Assembly (NCBI GenBank): GCA_016926925.1
Contig: JAFGNQ010000045.1
Span: 1 to 11,824, forward strand
From: Candidatus Aminicenantota bacterium
GTDB lineage: Bacteria; Acidobacteriota; Aminicenantia; Aminicenantales; Aminicenantaceae
Length of the DNA: 11,824 nt
Reading direction: 5' to 3'
Made by a program: the position numbers and the translations under genes. Each line of letters opens with the position of its first letter. Within the stretch, counting starts at the first letter, position 1. Shown in pieces: positions 1-7,506 of this stretch. The notes beneath the pieces were generated by a model. The model saw only the letters and a program-made list of their open reading frames with translations, ran no database searches and had not been told where the DNA came from.

Positions 1-356
1 ATAGTGATGATCCGCTTCTCTACCCAGACATCGACGAGCGCAACACCCGCAGCAGCAAGCGAGTCGATAGGTCCGGAAAAAAGGAGCGCTTTAGGAGCGA
101 GCCCCATTTCCGCAATCTGAACCCATGTCGCACCCGCCGATGTAGAACCGATCGTTTTGGGGAGACATAGGATTTTATCCGTGAGATCTTTTTGGTAGAG
201 GTCCTTGTTGTCCTGGTCGGAACAAATCGCTCTCTGCGTATTTCCCGAAAGTGTCTTGTAGTAAGAGGCCAAAGTATTGAACCCTTGATGAGTGACAAGG
301 GCCGGCCCCTTTGCCGTTCCGGGCAGGATAACCCTTCCGTTATATGTTTTGATCAT
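1..356 (-). CDS. Aconitase X small (swivelling-domain) subunit, 3' end outside window
   Basis: Translating the minus strand from ATG at 356 gives 118 codons open to the window edge, beginning MIKTYNGRVILPG. It contains LCLPKTIGSTSAGATW (around residues 64-79), then a stretch ending SGPIDSLAAAGVALVDVWV. This matches the AcnX_swivel (DUF126) pattern: a Pro-rich loop followed by Gly-Ser-Thr-Ser, then an alanine-rich segment. In split AcnX enzymes this small subunit closes over the active site of the Fe-S-bearing large subunit. Its ATG lies inside the last codons of the large-subunit gene (17-base overlap), with AAGGG about 10 bases upstream, so the two are almost certainly co-translated. Family members are about 130-150 residues long, so only a short C-terminal piece should be missing. 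The family call is firm; the substrate is not determined. Confidence 0.85.
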   Translation of the reverse strand, partial: MIKTYNGRVILPGTAKGPALVTHQGFNTLASYYKTLSGNTQRAICSDQDNKDLYQKDLTDKILCLPKTIGSTSAGATWVQIAEMGLAPKALLFSGPIDSLAAAGVALVDVWVEKRIIT

Positions 357-1701
357 AGGCACAATTCCCTTTCAATTCGCCATCCGAGATGATATCCAGG
401 ATTTCATCATCGATAAAAAACCTGGCTGTCGTGTATGCTCTCAGTTTGTTCGAATTCGTTATTACGGGTTCTTCCGCGACAAGAGGGTTCGTCATAAAAG
501 TCTCGGCACATATGGCGCTGAGCTTGACGCCCGTAAGCATCAATTTTTCATAGGTGCTTCTATCATTCTGAAATTCATGCATCACATCAGGGGCAGCGAA
601 CAGTACAGTCTCCATGCTCACTTCTTTTTTCCCTTTCTCCCTGAGCACATCATGGATACGTTCCGTCCACCAGTGCAGTTGCCGCAGGCTCAGATGAGGG
701 CACCCTATCAAACATCGTCTCGGTACCGCAGCCGCAGTCTTCCAGAGCACATCATAAGATTGCCTGACTCGCTGGAGCTCCCGGTCATCAATGAAGTAGC
801 GGCAGTGATTTTCGAACAAAAGTTTGCGCCCCTGGTCTCTCGCTTCAGGTGTGAGATTTTCCACATGAAAAAGCCCGACAGCCCCTATGGCTGCGCAGGT
901 TGCTCCCATATCTTTGAAAAAATCTTCAGCCTCGGCACTCAACTCATTTCCCAGGAATTTATCCAAACCCACAAGATAAGGGACTTCTTCGCCTACCGTT
1001 CTGCCGATGGCTCCGCCCAGAAGTTGAGGATTGGGCAAGATGGACGTATCGATCTCCACGAGCCAGCGGGCACGGCGTCCATCATCTTCGAGCAGTCCGA
1101 AAAGCGGGGTTTTCCCTAGGATATTGCACAAAAGATCAATGATGGCTCCGTTTCTGTGGGTGCGTGCGCCCAAGACCGAATTCGCAAAAATTACTGCTGA
1201 GGATTCGGACCAGGCAAGGACAGTCCCGCGGATCGGTCTATTCCCCACTTCAGGCAAATAACAGGTACAAGTGAAAGCCCTGCTGTCCCTGAGGCCGAGC
1301 TTCGCCAGCCTCTCTTCGAAAGCCGTTTGGTCCTTGTGGACATCCATGAATACTTTTTTTTGAGCGGTCGTGCACATCAAATTATCGAAATCTACAGGCC
1401 GTGGATCAACTGTAAAGGGCATGGTCGTCATAAGCCCGGCCTCTATCAATTCATCCAGCATCTCCAAGCTGGGGCCTATGGCAGGAGAAGGTGTGCAGAT
1501 CACAAAATGAGGAGGCCCTTCGACAGGCACCAATTTAGTAGCTCCGCAGGCTTCGGCATAAAGGACAACGGTCTTCATCACTTTTTGCAAGGTTTTCCCT
1601 TTTTTGCCCGATAAGATATCCTGTTCCTCCTCGTTCAGAACCAATTTGGAAAAGGGAGCCGTATCTGATCCCTCATGCTTTATTTTTTGATCATCTGTCA
1701 T
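340..1701 (-). CDS. Aconitase X catalytic (large) subunit, AcnX type II
   Basis: A 453-residue protein if started at the ATG at 1701, which has AAGGG nine bases upstream; an alternative ATG at 1710 directly abuts that same AAGGG and is less likely. It shows the AcnX (DUF521) signatures in order: FTVDPRP (about 96-102), TCTCYLPEVGN (144-154, family form TCTPYL), AWSESSAVIFANSVLGART (163-181), GCPHLS (333-338, family CPHCS) and a late Cys at 398 followed by ITNSNK. Cys145, Cys334 and Cys398 fit the three cysteines expected to hold the iron-sulfur cluster. Known AcnX enzymes are cis-3-hydroxy-L-proline dehydratase (bacteria) and mevalonate-5-phosphate dehydratase (archaea). In this setting, beside an amino-acid permease, a hydroxyproline-type or other hydroxy-acid substrate is the better guess, but it is inference. 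Cytoplasmic, no signal peptide. The small subunit follows with a 17-base overlap. Confidence 0.88.
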   Translation of the reverse strand: MTDDQKIKHEGSDTAPFSKLVLNEEEQDILSGKKGKTLQKVMKTVVLYAEACGATKLVPVEGPPHFVICTPSPAIGPSLEMLDELIEAGLMTTMPFTVDPRPVDFDNLMCTTAQKKVFMDVHKDQTAFEERLAKLGLRDSRAFTCTCYLPEVGNRPIRGTVLAWSESSAVIFANSVLGARTHRNGAIIDLLCNILGKTPLFGLLEDDGRRARWLVEIDTSILPNPQLLGGAIGRTVGEEVPYLVGLDKFLGNELSAEAEDFFKDMGATCAAIGAVGLFHVENLTPEARDQGRKLLFENHCRYFIDDRELQRVRQSYDVLWKTAAAVPRRCLIGCPHLSLRQLHWWTERIHDVLREKGKKEVSMETVLFAAPDVMHEFQNDRSTYEKLMLTGVKLSAICAETFMTNPLVAEEPVITNSNKLRAYTTARFFIDDEILDIISDGELKGNCAYDQNI

Positions 1702-1732
1702 TATGTACATCCCTTACAGGTATTTTGCTGAT

Positions 1733-1761
1733 TTAATACTCCATCGCACAAAAAAACGCAA
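1733..1761 (-). promoter_or_regulatory. Possible promoter for the aconitase X pair
   Basis: On the minus strand, TTGCGT (1761-1756) is followed after 17 bases by TATTAA (1738-1733). This is a 3/6 and 4/6 match to the sigma-70 boxes, with ideal spacing. It would start transcription near 1726, about 25 bases ahead of the preferred ATG at 1701 and upstream of its AAGGG site. The boxes are weak and the region is A+T-rich, so this may be chance. Confidence 0.3.
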
Positions 1762-1904
1762 CTGTATTCAAATGAGTACTGAGAGACGAGTCTATATGCC
1801 AACACAGGTCTGTATGCAGTCCACATTCGAAATCAAATCAATTCAAAGGAATCGCAAGCCCCTGACGGCATGTGTTCGTTCAGATAGATTGGTGACACAT
1901 TGCA

Positions 1905-1933
1905 TTGACTATTGAAGGACGCTCTAGTAAGAT
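1905..1933 (+). promoter_or_regulatory. Possible promoter for the transporter/peptidase operon
   Basis: TTGACT (1905-1910) and TAAGAT (1928-1933) are separated by 17 bases, giving 5/6 and 4/6 matches to sigma-70 boxes. The predicted start near 1940 falls only about eight bases before the ATG at 1948. It would leave that ATG without its upstream AGGG, but would suit the later in-frame ATG at 1990. If this promoter is real, the permease may therefore start at 1990. The rest of the 1711-1947 interval shows no small gene or obvious operator palindrome. Confidence 0.35.
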
Positions 1934-1947
1934 GCAGGGTCATTATT

Positions 1948-3432
1948 ATGAGCCAGCTAAGTGCTAATTCAAAGGGCGCCTCGGATGAGATGAAAACAGG
2001 CTCCATCCCCCGAAGAAAAGCTCTCGCCAAAGCGATTTCCTTCAAGAACTATGTGAGTCTAGGTCTCGGCGATATCATCGGCATAGGATGGGTGATTGTT
2101 GCCGGCGACTGGCTGCTCAAAGGCGGCCCTCTCGGCGCCATCCTGGCATTCATCATAGGCGGGGTATTGCTGATCGCCGTAGGAAAATGCTATGCAGAAC
2201 TCACGCCTGCCATTCCCGTTGCAGGTGGAGAGGTCGCGTTTTCCTACAAAGCTTTCGGAACCGGTCCCGCCTTTTTGACAGCCTGGTTCTTGGCATTCGG
2301 CTACATTTTCGTGTGCCCCTTTGAAACGATATCTCTGGGATGGCTTCTGGAAAACATCGTTCCCGCAGTCAAATCTCCGCCCCTCTACAGCTTGGGCGGT
2401 TATGAAGTTAGCCTATCGTCGTTGATTCCGGGCCTGGCTTTTGCCCTGCTTATCATCGGGATCAACTACCGCAGCGTGAAGAACACGGCCATCTTTCAGA
2501 CCTTTTTTATGGCCGCAATGCTCGTCTGCGTCGTTGCCTTCACAGCGGTAGCTCTTATCAAAGGCGATTTTTCCAACATGCAGCCTCTGTTTTCCCGATC
2601 TGGGTCCCTCCTGGCAGCACCTTTATCTATTATTGCAGTTATCGGGATGGTGCCTTTCTTCATGTCCGGCTTTGACACCATTCCTCAGGCTGCCGAAGAG
2701 TCAGGGAATAAGGTGAACCCGCGGGATTTGGGAAAGGCCATCATCATCGCCATCATAGTAGGTATCATCTTTTATGTCGTGGTGATTTTAGCCCTGTCGA
2801 TCTGTTATCCATGGCAGGAATCCGTTAAACTGGAGATGCCTACGGCACAGGTCTTCCGGATCGCATTCGGCTATGAATGGGCTTCAAAACTTGTCTTGAT
2901 CGCAGCTTTCTTCGGCCTCATCACCACACTCAATGCTACCTTCCTCGCTGCATCGAGAGTCGTGTTTTCCATGGGGCGAGGAGGTCTTTTACCAAAATGG
3001 TTCGGCGAGGTCAGCGATAAAAACCGGACACCTAAAAATGCCATCCTGTTCGTCGGTTTTTTAACTATCATCGGCTCTTTTGTCGGCAAATCATTCCTGC
3101 TGCCCATCGTGACTGTCAGCTCTCTCGGATTCGCATGTGCCTGGTTCTTTACCTGTTATGCCGCGGTTGCCCTGAGGAAGACGGCTCCCGACATGCAGCG
3201 GCCATACAGGGTGAAGCACAAGTCGACACTCTATATCGGAGTCGTTATTTCCGGGATATTGATTATCTTGATGGTTTTCCCCGGTTCCCCGGCACAAATA
3301 AGCTGGCCCTTAGAGTATTTCATATTGGCAGCCTGGATATTCTTCGGATACATCGCCTACCGCTGGCGTATGAGAGCAAAGGATCTGACCAAAGACGAAA
3401 GGGATTATCAAATTCTGGGCGAATACCGATAG
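1948..3432 (+). CDS. APC-superfamily amino-acid permease
   Basis: An integral inner-membrane protein of 494 residues with about 12 hydrophobic segments, the usual size and topology for the amino acid-polyamine-organocation superfamily. TM1 carries GLGDIIGIGW (about 39-48), the broken-helix glycine motif that binds the substrate backbone in APC carriers. TM2-3 contain CYAELTPAIPVAGGE, and the middle of the protein has GFDTIPQAAEE, also typical of the family. The ATG at 1948 is preferred because AGGG lies eight bases upstream. The frame also opens at a TTG at 1912, and an ATG at 1990, preceded by GGATGAG, is a credible alternative. It is the first gene of a plus-strand operon and lies divergent from the aconitase X pair, so it could import that enzyme's amino-acid substrate. 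Specificity cannot be read from sequence. Confidence 0.9.
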   Translation: MSQLSANSKGASDEMKTGSIPRRKALAKAISFKNYVSLGLGDIIGIGWVIVAGDWLLKGGPLGAILAFIIGGVLLIAVGKCYAELTPAIPVAGGEVAFSYKAFGTGPAFLTAWFLAFGYIFVCPFETISLGWLLENIVPAVKSPPLYSLGGYEVSLSSLIPGLAFALLIIGINYRSVKNTAIFQTFFMAAMLVCVVAFTAVALIKGDFSNMQPLFSRSGSLLAAPLSIIAVIGMVPFFMSGFDTIPQAAEESGNKVNPRDLGKAIIIAIIVGIIFYVVVILALSICYPWQESVKLEMPTAQVFRIAFGYEWASKLVLIAAFFGLITTLNATFLAASRVVFSMGRGGLLPKWFGEVSDKNRTPKNAILFVGFLTIIGSFVGKSFLLPIVTVSSLGFACAWFFTCYAAVALRKTAPDMQRPYRVKHKSTLYIGVVISGILIILMVFPGSPAQISWPLEYFILAAWIFFGYIAYRWRMRAKDLTKDERDYQILGEYR

Positions 3433-3456
3433 CTCTCAGAAAAAGAGGCAAACAGA

Positions 3457-4848
3457 TTGACACCGCCGGCCATAGATTTCCATTGCCTTTGCGAGAAAAA
3501 ACAAAACCTCATGCGCTGGGGATTTCTTTTCCTGGCAAGCATTCTGCTTTCCATAAGCTTTTATGTCTGGGAATCTCTTTCACCGATAAAGGAAACGCTG
3601 CAAATCCGTCTGGGATTCAGCTCAACAGAATACGGACTCCTTATCTCCGTATATTCCATCCCCAACACAATTCTGCTTATGGCCATACTCGGCGGAGTTC
3701 TCTCAGACCGATTGGGCATTCGAAAAACAGGCCTTCTCTTCACCCTTTTCTGTACCTTCGGCGCGCTTCTGACGGCCTATGGAGCTTCCGATTCCTTCAG
3801 TAACGGAGGTCTCCTCTACGGAATTGCAAACTCTTTCCTGACGCGTCTCTCTCCCGAATTGAAGATGATGATCGCCGGACGTTTTCTCTTCGGTTTAGGA
3901 GCGGAAACTCTGAATATCGTCGTGCTCAAGATTCTGGTCAAATGGTTCAAGGGGAAAAAAATGGCTTTCGCCTTCGCCGTGATGACCATCGTCGCCAGGA
4001 TGGGAACAGCTTTAGTTCTGATTGTCTCCCCTATCCTCATCGAAGCCGAAACCGGCTGGACTACCTCTCTCTGGTTTGCCGCTTTGATCATGATCGTGGG
4101 ACTTGGCCTGTTTTGCATTTATATGTTTTTCGATAGAAAATACTCACACGAAACCGCCGATTCTGAAAATGAAGAAAAATTCGACATCAAAGACATCACC
4201 TCTCTGCTCAAAAACAGAGCGTTCCTGCTGATCTGCCTCCTGTGCGTCGCCTTTTACTCCGCATTTTTCCCTTTTCTCTCCTTCCTCCCGGACTTCCTCC
4301 ACAACAAATTCGACCTATCGCTGCGCATGAGCGGGATGCTCAGCAGTATCGTGATATGGGGGACAATCCTTTTCATCCCCTTTATCGGCTGGTTCGTAGA
4401 TAAAAAGGGGAAAATTACGACCTTGCTTCTCTGCGGAGCTGCGTTGCTTTCCGCAACCCACCTGCTCCTCTCACTCTCCCGAATCACTCCGCTTATCGGC
4501 ATGGTGCTTTTGGGAATATCGTTCACTCTTGTCCCGGCCGCCTTATGGCCGGCAGTGCCGCGCATCGTCGAAGAGAAAAAAATCGGCACAGCCTATGGAA
4601 TCATGACCTGGATTCAAAGCCTGGGTCTTCTGCTCTTCCCCTTTTTTGCAGGCAGGATAACGGATATCGCGAACAGAAAGGTCACAGCGGAAGTGCTCGA
4701 ATCCGGAGTCAAAAACCTCGATTACACCTACACGGTTCTGATGTTTGCCGTTTTGGGCGCCTCGGGTTTTCTTTTTGCCTATTTCTTGAAAATAGAGGAT
4801 AAGAAAAGACTCGATCGGGTGCTCGAATTCCCTGAAAAGATAAATTGA
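3457..4848 (+). CDS. MFS transporter, MFSD1-like (possible dipeptide carrier)
   Basis: A 463-residue, 12-TM major facilitator protein. MFS motif A is clear at residues 79-90 (GGVLSDRLGIRK), and its repeat in the second half is GWFVDKKGK. YSIPNTILL just before motif A, RFLFGLGAETLNIV, KWFKGKKMAFAFA, and the late segments ALWPAVPRIV and IGTAYGIMTWIQSLGL all resemble, from memory, the eukaryotic lysosomal MFSD1 protein and its bacterial relatives. MFSD1 is reported to carry dipeptides, so a role in moving dipeptides or similar small peptides is a reasonable inference, strengthened by the peptidase gene next door. Translation probably starts at TTG 3457, with GAGG eight bases upstream; the ATG at 3511 lacks a clear ribosome site and would trim the N-terminus close to TM1. 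It lies 24 bases after the permease stop and is probably co-transcribed with it. Confidence 0.88.
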   Translation: MTPPAIDFHCLCEKKQNLMRWGFLFLASILLSISFYVWESLSPIKETLQIRLGFSSTEYGLLISVYSIPNTILLMAILGGVLSDRLGIRKTGLLFTLFCTFGALLTAYGASDSFSNGGLLYGIANSFLTRLSPELKMMIAGRFLFGLGAETLNIVVLKILVKWFKGKKMAFAFAVMTIVARMGTALVLIVSPILIEAETGWTTSLWFAALIMIVGLGLFCIYMFFDRKYSHETADSENEEKFDIKDITSLLKNRAFLLICLLCVAFYSAFFPFLSFLPDFLHNKFDLSLRMSGMLSSIVIWGTILFIPFIGWFVDKKGKITTLLLCGAALLSATHLLLSLSRITPLIGMVLLGISFTLVPAALWPAVPRIVEEKKIGTAYGIMTWIQSLGLLLFPFFAGRITDIANRKVTAEVLESGVKNLDYTYTVLMFAVLGASGFLFAYFLKIEDKKRLDRVLEFPEKIN

Positions 4849-4869
4849 CATGAAAAATGGAGATAAGCA

Positions 4870-6330
4870 ATGACCGATCATAAAAATGGACAGACGGATC
4901 CTGTTTTAAACTTTGACAGTTTATGGCGGCTGTTCGACATCAGCTACGGATGTTTCATTCCCAAAAAAATCGACTGGCACCTTCTCTACAGGACTTATCG
5001 TCCCATGGTGACAGACAAAACTTCGGGCGGCGAACTTTTTAACATCATGACAAGCCTGTTGGAGCATCTCAATGACAACCATGTCAAACTCCAGTCCAAA
5101 GAGCCGCCGCGCTTTTTTCGATCGGGAGTCCTGGGAAATCTCAACAGGGATGAAAAAGGCCGGCACATTCCCATCGGTTACAACATTCCAGACTTCTCGC
5201 TTGAATTGGTCAAGCAAAAATATTTGAAGGGCAAGTTCGAACAGAGGCTTCCGGGAACCAAGCTGGCGGCTTATTTCGGCGGGGATTTTCCCCTCTATAC
5301 TTTTGCCTGGATAGCACAGGACATCGGCTATCTCCACATCAGAAATTTTGACGAGGAAGAAAAGACCGCGGAAATCATGAATGAGATCGTCGCCGAATTC
5401 AAAGACGCAAGAGGGCTGGTCCTGGATGTCAGGGGGAACGGAGGAGGATGGGATCCCGTGGCCAAGGCCATTGCCGACCGCTTTGCCGACAGAAAGCGGC
5501 TTTTCATGACGACACAAACCCGAAACGGGCCCAAGCATGATGATTTCGCAAAACCGCGTTACTGGTACACAGAGCCCAAAGGCCCGCAACAGTTCAAGAA
5601 ACCTATCATCATGCTCACCCACCGCTGGACCATCAGTGCCGGTGATTGTTTCGTCTTGGCGATGCGCGTTTTTCCGCATGTGATCAACCTGGGTGAATTC
5701 ACGTCGGGAGCCTACTCCGACGAATACTGGGACAAACTCCCCAATGGATGGGATGTCTGTATTTGCAACATGCTCTATCTGGATCACGAGGAACGATGCT
5801 GGGAGGGAATCGGCACACCGCCGAATATCCGCATGGTCAACACCAAAGAAGATATCGCTGAGGGGCGTGACCGGGTTCTCGAGAGGGCAATCGACCTCCT
5901 CAGAGCAGAGCCGAAAATCATATTCAACCATCGGAAAAGTATCCAACCCAGAGAATCCATGGCTGAAATACTGGAGAAAACGATAGAGGAAAAAAGCCTG
6001 GAATATGCCATCGAAGTGTTTTACCATAAAAAAAGCAGCGATCCCAAGAGCTTCTACATAGATATCGAGGAAATGGATCGATTGGGGAAACGACTTATGA
6101 AACGGGATAAAACCAAGGAGGCCATCGAAATCTTTAAGCTCAACACCAAAGAGCACCCCGATGATTATCGTGTTTTTAACAGTCTGGCACAGGCTTACGA
6201 TCAGATCGGGGAATCCAAGTCTGCCATGGAGCACTACATGACTGCAAACAAGCTCAATCCCAGAAATCTCCCCAGGGAACGAAAACATTTCAAAACGGCA
6301 GGTGAATACATCTTTAAAAGAGTCAATTGA
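4870..6330 (+). CDS. S41-family serine peptidase with C-terminal TPR repeats, no signal peptide
   Basis: A 486-residue protein started at ATG 4870 with GGAGA six bases upstream. The N-terminal helical region (about 15-75) ends in LNDNHVKL (H71), the usual S41/tricorn histidine site. LDVRGNGGGWD (185-195) is the S41 core strand and glycine loop. TISAGD (254-259) presents the likely nucleophile, Ser256. IGTPPNI, about 60-65 residues after Ser256, resembles the later conserved S41 segment. Residues about 396-465 form two TPR-like helical hairpins (EAIEIFKLN... and NSLAQAYDQIG...), probably for protein binding. No signal peptide, transmembrane helix or evident PDZ domain is visible, so it should act in the cytoplasm, unlike typical C-terminal processing peptidases. 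It is the third gene of the operon, 21 bases after the MFS gene, and its TGA overlaps the next ATG. It may trim peptides brought in by the transporter. Family firm, substrate unknown. Confidence 0.87.
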   Translation: MTDHKNGQTDPVLNFDSLWRLFDISYGCFIPKKIDWHLLYRTYRPMVTDKTSGGELFNIMTSLLEHLNDNHVKLQSKEPPRFFRSGVLGNLNRDEKGRHIPIGYNIPDFSLELVKQKYLKGKFEQRLPGTKLAAYFGGDFPLYTFAWIAQDIGYLHIRNFDEEEKTAEIMNEIVAEFKDARGLVLDVRGNGGGWDPVAKAIADRFADRKRLFMTTQTRNGPKHDDFAKPRYWYTEPKGPQQFKKPIIMLTHRWTISAGDCFVLAMRVFPHVINLGEFTSGAYSDEYWDKLPNGWDVCICNMLYLDHEERCWEGIGTPPNIRMVNTKEDIAEGRDRVLERAIDLLRAEPKIIFNHRKSIQPRESMAEILEKTIEEKSLEYAIEVFYHKKSSDPKSFYIDIEEMDRLGKRLMKRDKTKEAIEIFKLNTKEHPDDYRVFNSLAQAYDQIGESKSAMEHYMTANKLNPRNLPRERKHFKTAGEYIFKRVN

Positions 6331-7339
6331 TGCTGCCGATTCCAGCCGACGAGCTCGACAAGATACTCATTCGAACGGATAAGCTGCGCGTTCATCCTTC
6401 CGGCCATCTCATGATAGAGGACTGTGCTGTCGTCGAACTCCTCGAAAGATTCGGATCTCCCTTGTATGTGGTCGCTGAAGCCACGTTGAGGGAAAATTAC
6501 CGCCGTCTGAAACGTGCCTTTTCCGGGCTCTGGCCGAATCCGGGCAATGTCCTTTATGCGATAAAAGCCAATAACAATCTTGCTGTCAGGGCTATCATGA
6601 ACCGGGAAGGAGCAGGAGGTGATTGCTTCGGCCTGGGCGAACTGCATGCCACTCTTGCAGGAGGTGCGGACCCTTCGAAAGTCGTTCTCAACGGAAGCAA
6701 TAAGAGTCTTGAACTCATACGTAAGGCTGTGGAGATGGGCATCACTGTCAATATCGATGCCGAAGATGAGATTCGCATGATCGAAGAAACGGCTGCAGAA
6801 CTGAAGACAAAGGCTCGAGCAAAAATGCGCCTCAAGGTGTATTCCGATGAGTACAACAGCATCGCCACCGAATCATTCCCGAACTCTGGATGGAGCCGGG
6901 GCGCTATATCGTCGGAAACGGAGTCATTTTGCTAGCCAGAGTCGGCGCTGTCAAACACGACCTCGGCATGACCTGGGTGAACCTCGATGCCAGCACCAAC
7001 AATTTAATGCGGATCGACACCAGCCAAAGTGCTTATCATGTGTTTCCGGCCAGCGGCATGCACCGGCCGGCGACAGAGCACGTCACTATCGTCGGCGAAA
7101 CCTGCATCGACTCGATATTCGCTGCCAATCGCTTGATGCCTGTTCTGCATCGGGGCGACCCCGTCGTCATTCTGGATGCAGGCATGTATGCCGAAACCGT
7201 ATCGACTCAGCTCAACGGAATTCCCAGACCGGCCACCGTTCTCGTCAACGGAACAGAAGCCGAGATCATCAAGGAAAGAGAAACAGTCGAGGATGTTTTC
7301 GCCAAGCACCGCATCCCTCCCCGCCTCCAGTCAAAATGA
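6330..7339 (+). pseudogene. Diaminopimelate-decarboxylase-like PLP enzyme, broken by internal deletion and frameshift
   Basis: The 5' part (ATG 6330, stop near 6935) reads as the start of a fold-type III PLP decarboxylase. FGSPLYVVAEATLREN leads to VLYAIKAN, with the PLP lysine at residue 79, then AGGDCFGLGEL, VVLNGSNKS and VNIDAEDE, ending near RLKVYSDEYNS. Homology resumes in a different frame at about 6870-6890 with ELWMEPGRYIVG, GETCIDS, DAGMYAET, NGIPRPATVLVNG and ERETVED, the normal C-terminal barrel, with stop TGA at 7337-7339. The middle of the family, holding the HxGSQ-type loop and the glycine-rich PLP-phosphate loop, is absent: about 110-130 codons judged against LysA. The C-terminal frame opens only after a TGA at 6848-6850, so no single protein can be made. 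Without those loops the product should be inactive. The intact ancestor probably decarboxylated an amino acid. ATG 6330 overlaps the peptidase TGA by one base, implying translational coupling. An assembly collapse is the alternative explanation. Confidence 0.82.
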
Positions 7340-7452
7340 TATTGGGGCCACAGGAATCTCCTTATTATCAATCAGTTAGCTCGGATAGCCAGGCAAATAA
7401 CACTCTTAAAAGCGGTTTTTGAGGGCAAAATTCAGCTGTAAGCAGCGAGTGT

Positions 7453-7481
7453 TTGCTTTAAACAAAACGCTTGGATAAAAT
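7453..7481 (+). promoter_or_regulatory. Possible promoter for the C45-family gene
   Basis: TTGCTT (7453-7458) and TAAAAT (7476-7481) are 17 bases apart, 3/6 and 5/6 matches to sigma-70 boxes. Transcription would start around 7488, ahead of the AGGAG at 7496-7500. It is the only box-like pair I see in the 167-base gap between the broken decarboxylase and this gene. No convincing terminator was found in the gap, so read-through from the operon also remains possible. Confidence 0.35.
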
Positions 7482-7506
7482 GGATGGTCGAAAATAGGAG
7501 AACGCT

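Noticed and set aside
20..298. 92-codon minus-strand frame at the left edge
   Set aside because: It lies in a different frame of the same strand as the AcnX small subunit, whose frame shows the expected conserved motifs.
292..1119. 275-codon plus-strand open frame across the aconitase X large subunit
   Set aside because: Antisense to a gene with strong AcnX motifs; no ribosome site or family features of its own.
4850..4873. Seven-codon mini-ORF between the MFS and S41 genes ending in an ATGA overlap
   Set aside because: No ribosome site of its own and too short to judge; the GGAGA inside it is better explained as the site for the S41 start.
4921..6288. Long (455-codon) open frame antisense to the S41-TPR gene
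   Set aside because: Its protein has no recognisable family features, and the opposite strand carries clear S41 and TPR motifs with a ribosome site; it is a shadow frame.
6847..7422. 191-codon plus-strand frame over the second half of the broken decarboxylase
   Set aside because: Low-complexity Arg/Ser/His-rich translation typical of an out-of-frame reading; the true C-terminal homology is in the neighbouring frame.
7388..7425. Possible hairpin with T-run after the broken decarboxylase (CTCTTAAAAGCGGTTTTTGAG)
   Set aside because: Mismatches break the stem in the middle, leaving only short A-T pairing, so it is not a convincing terminator.
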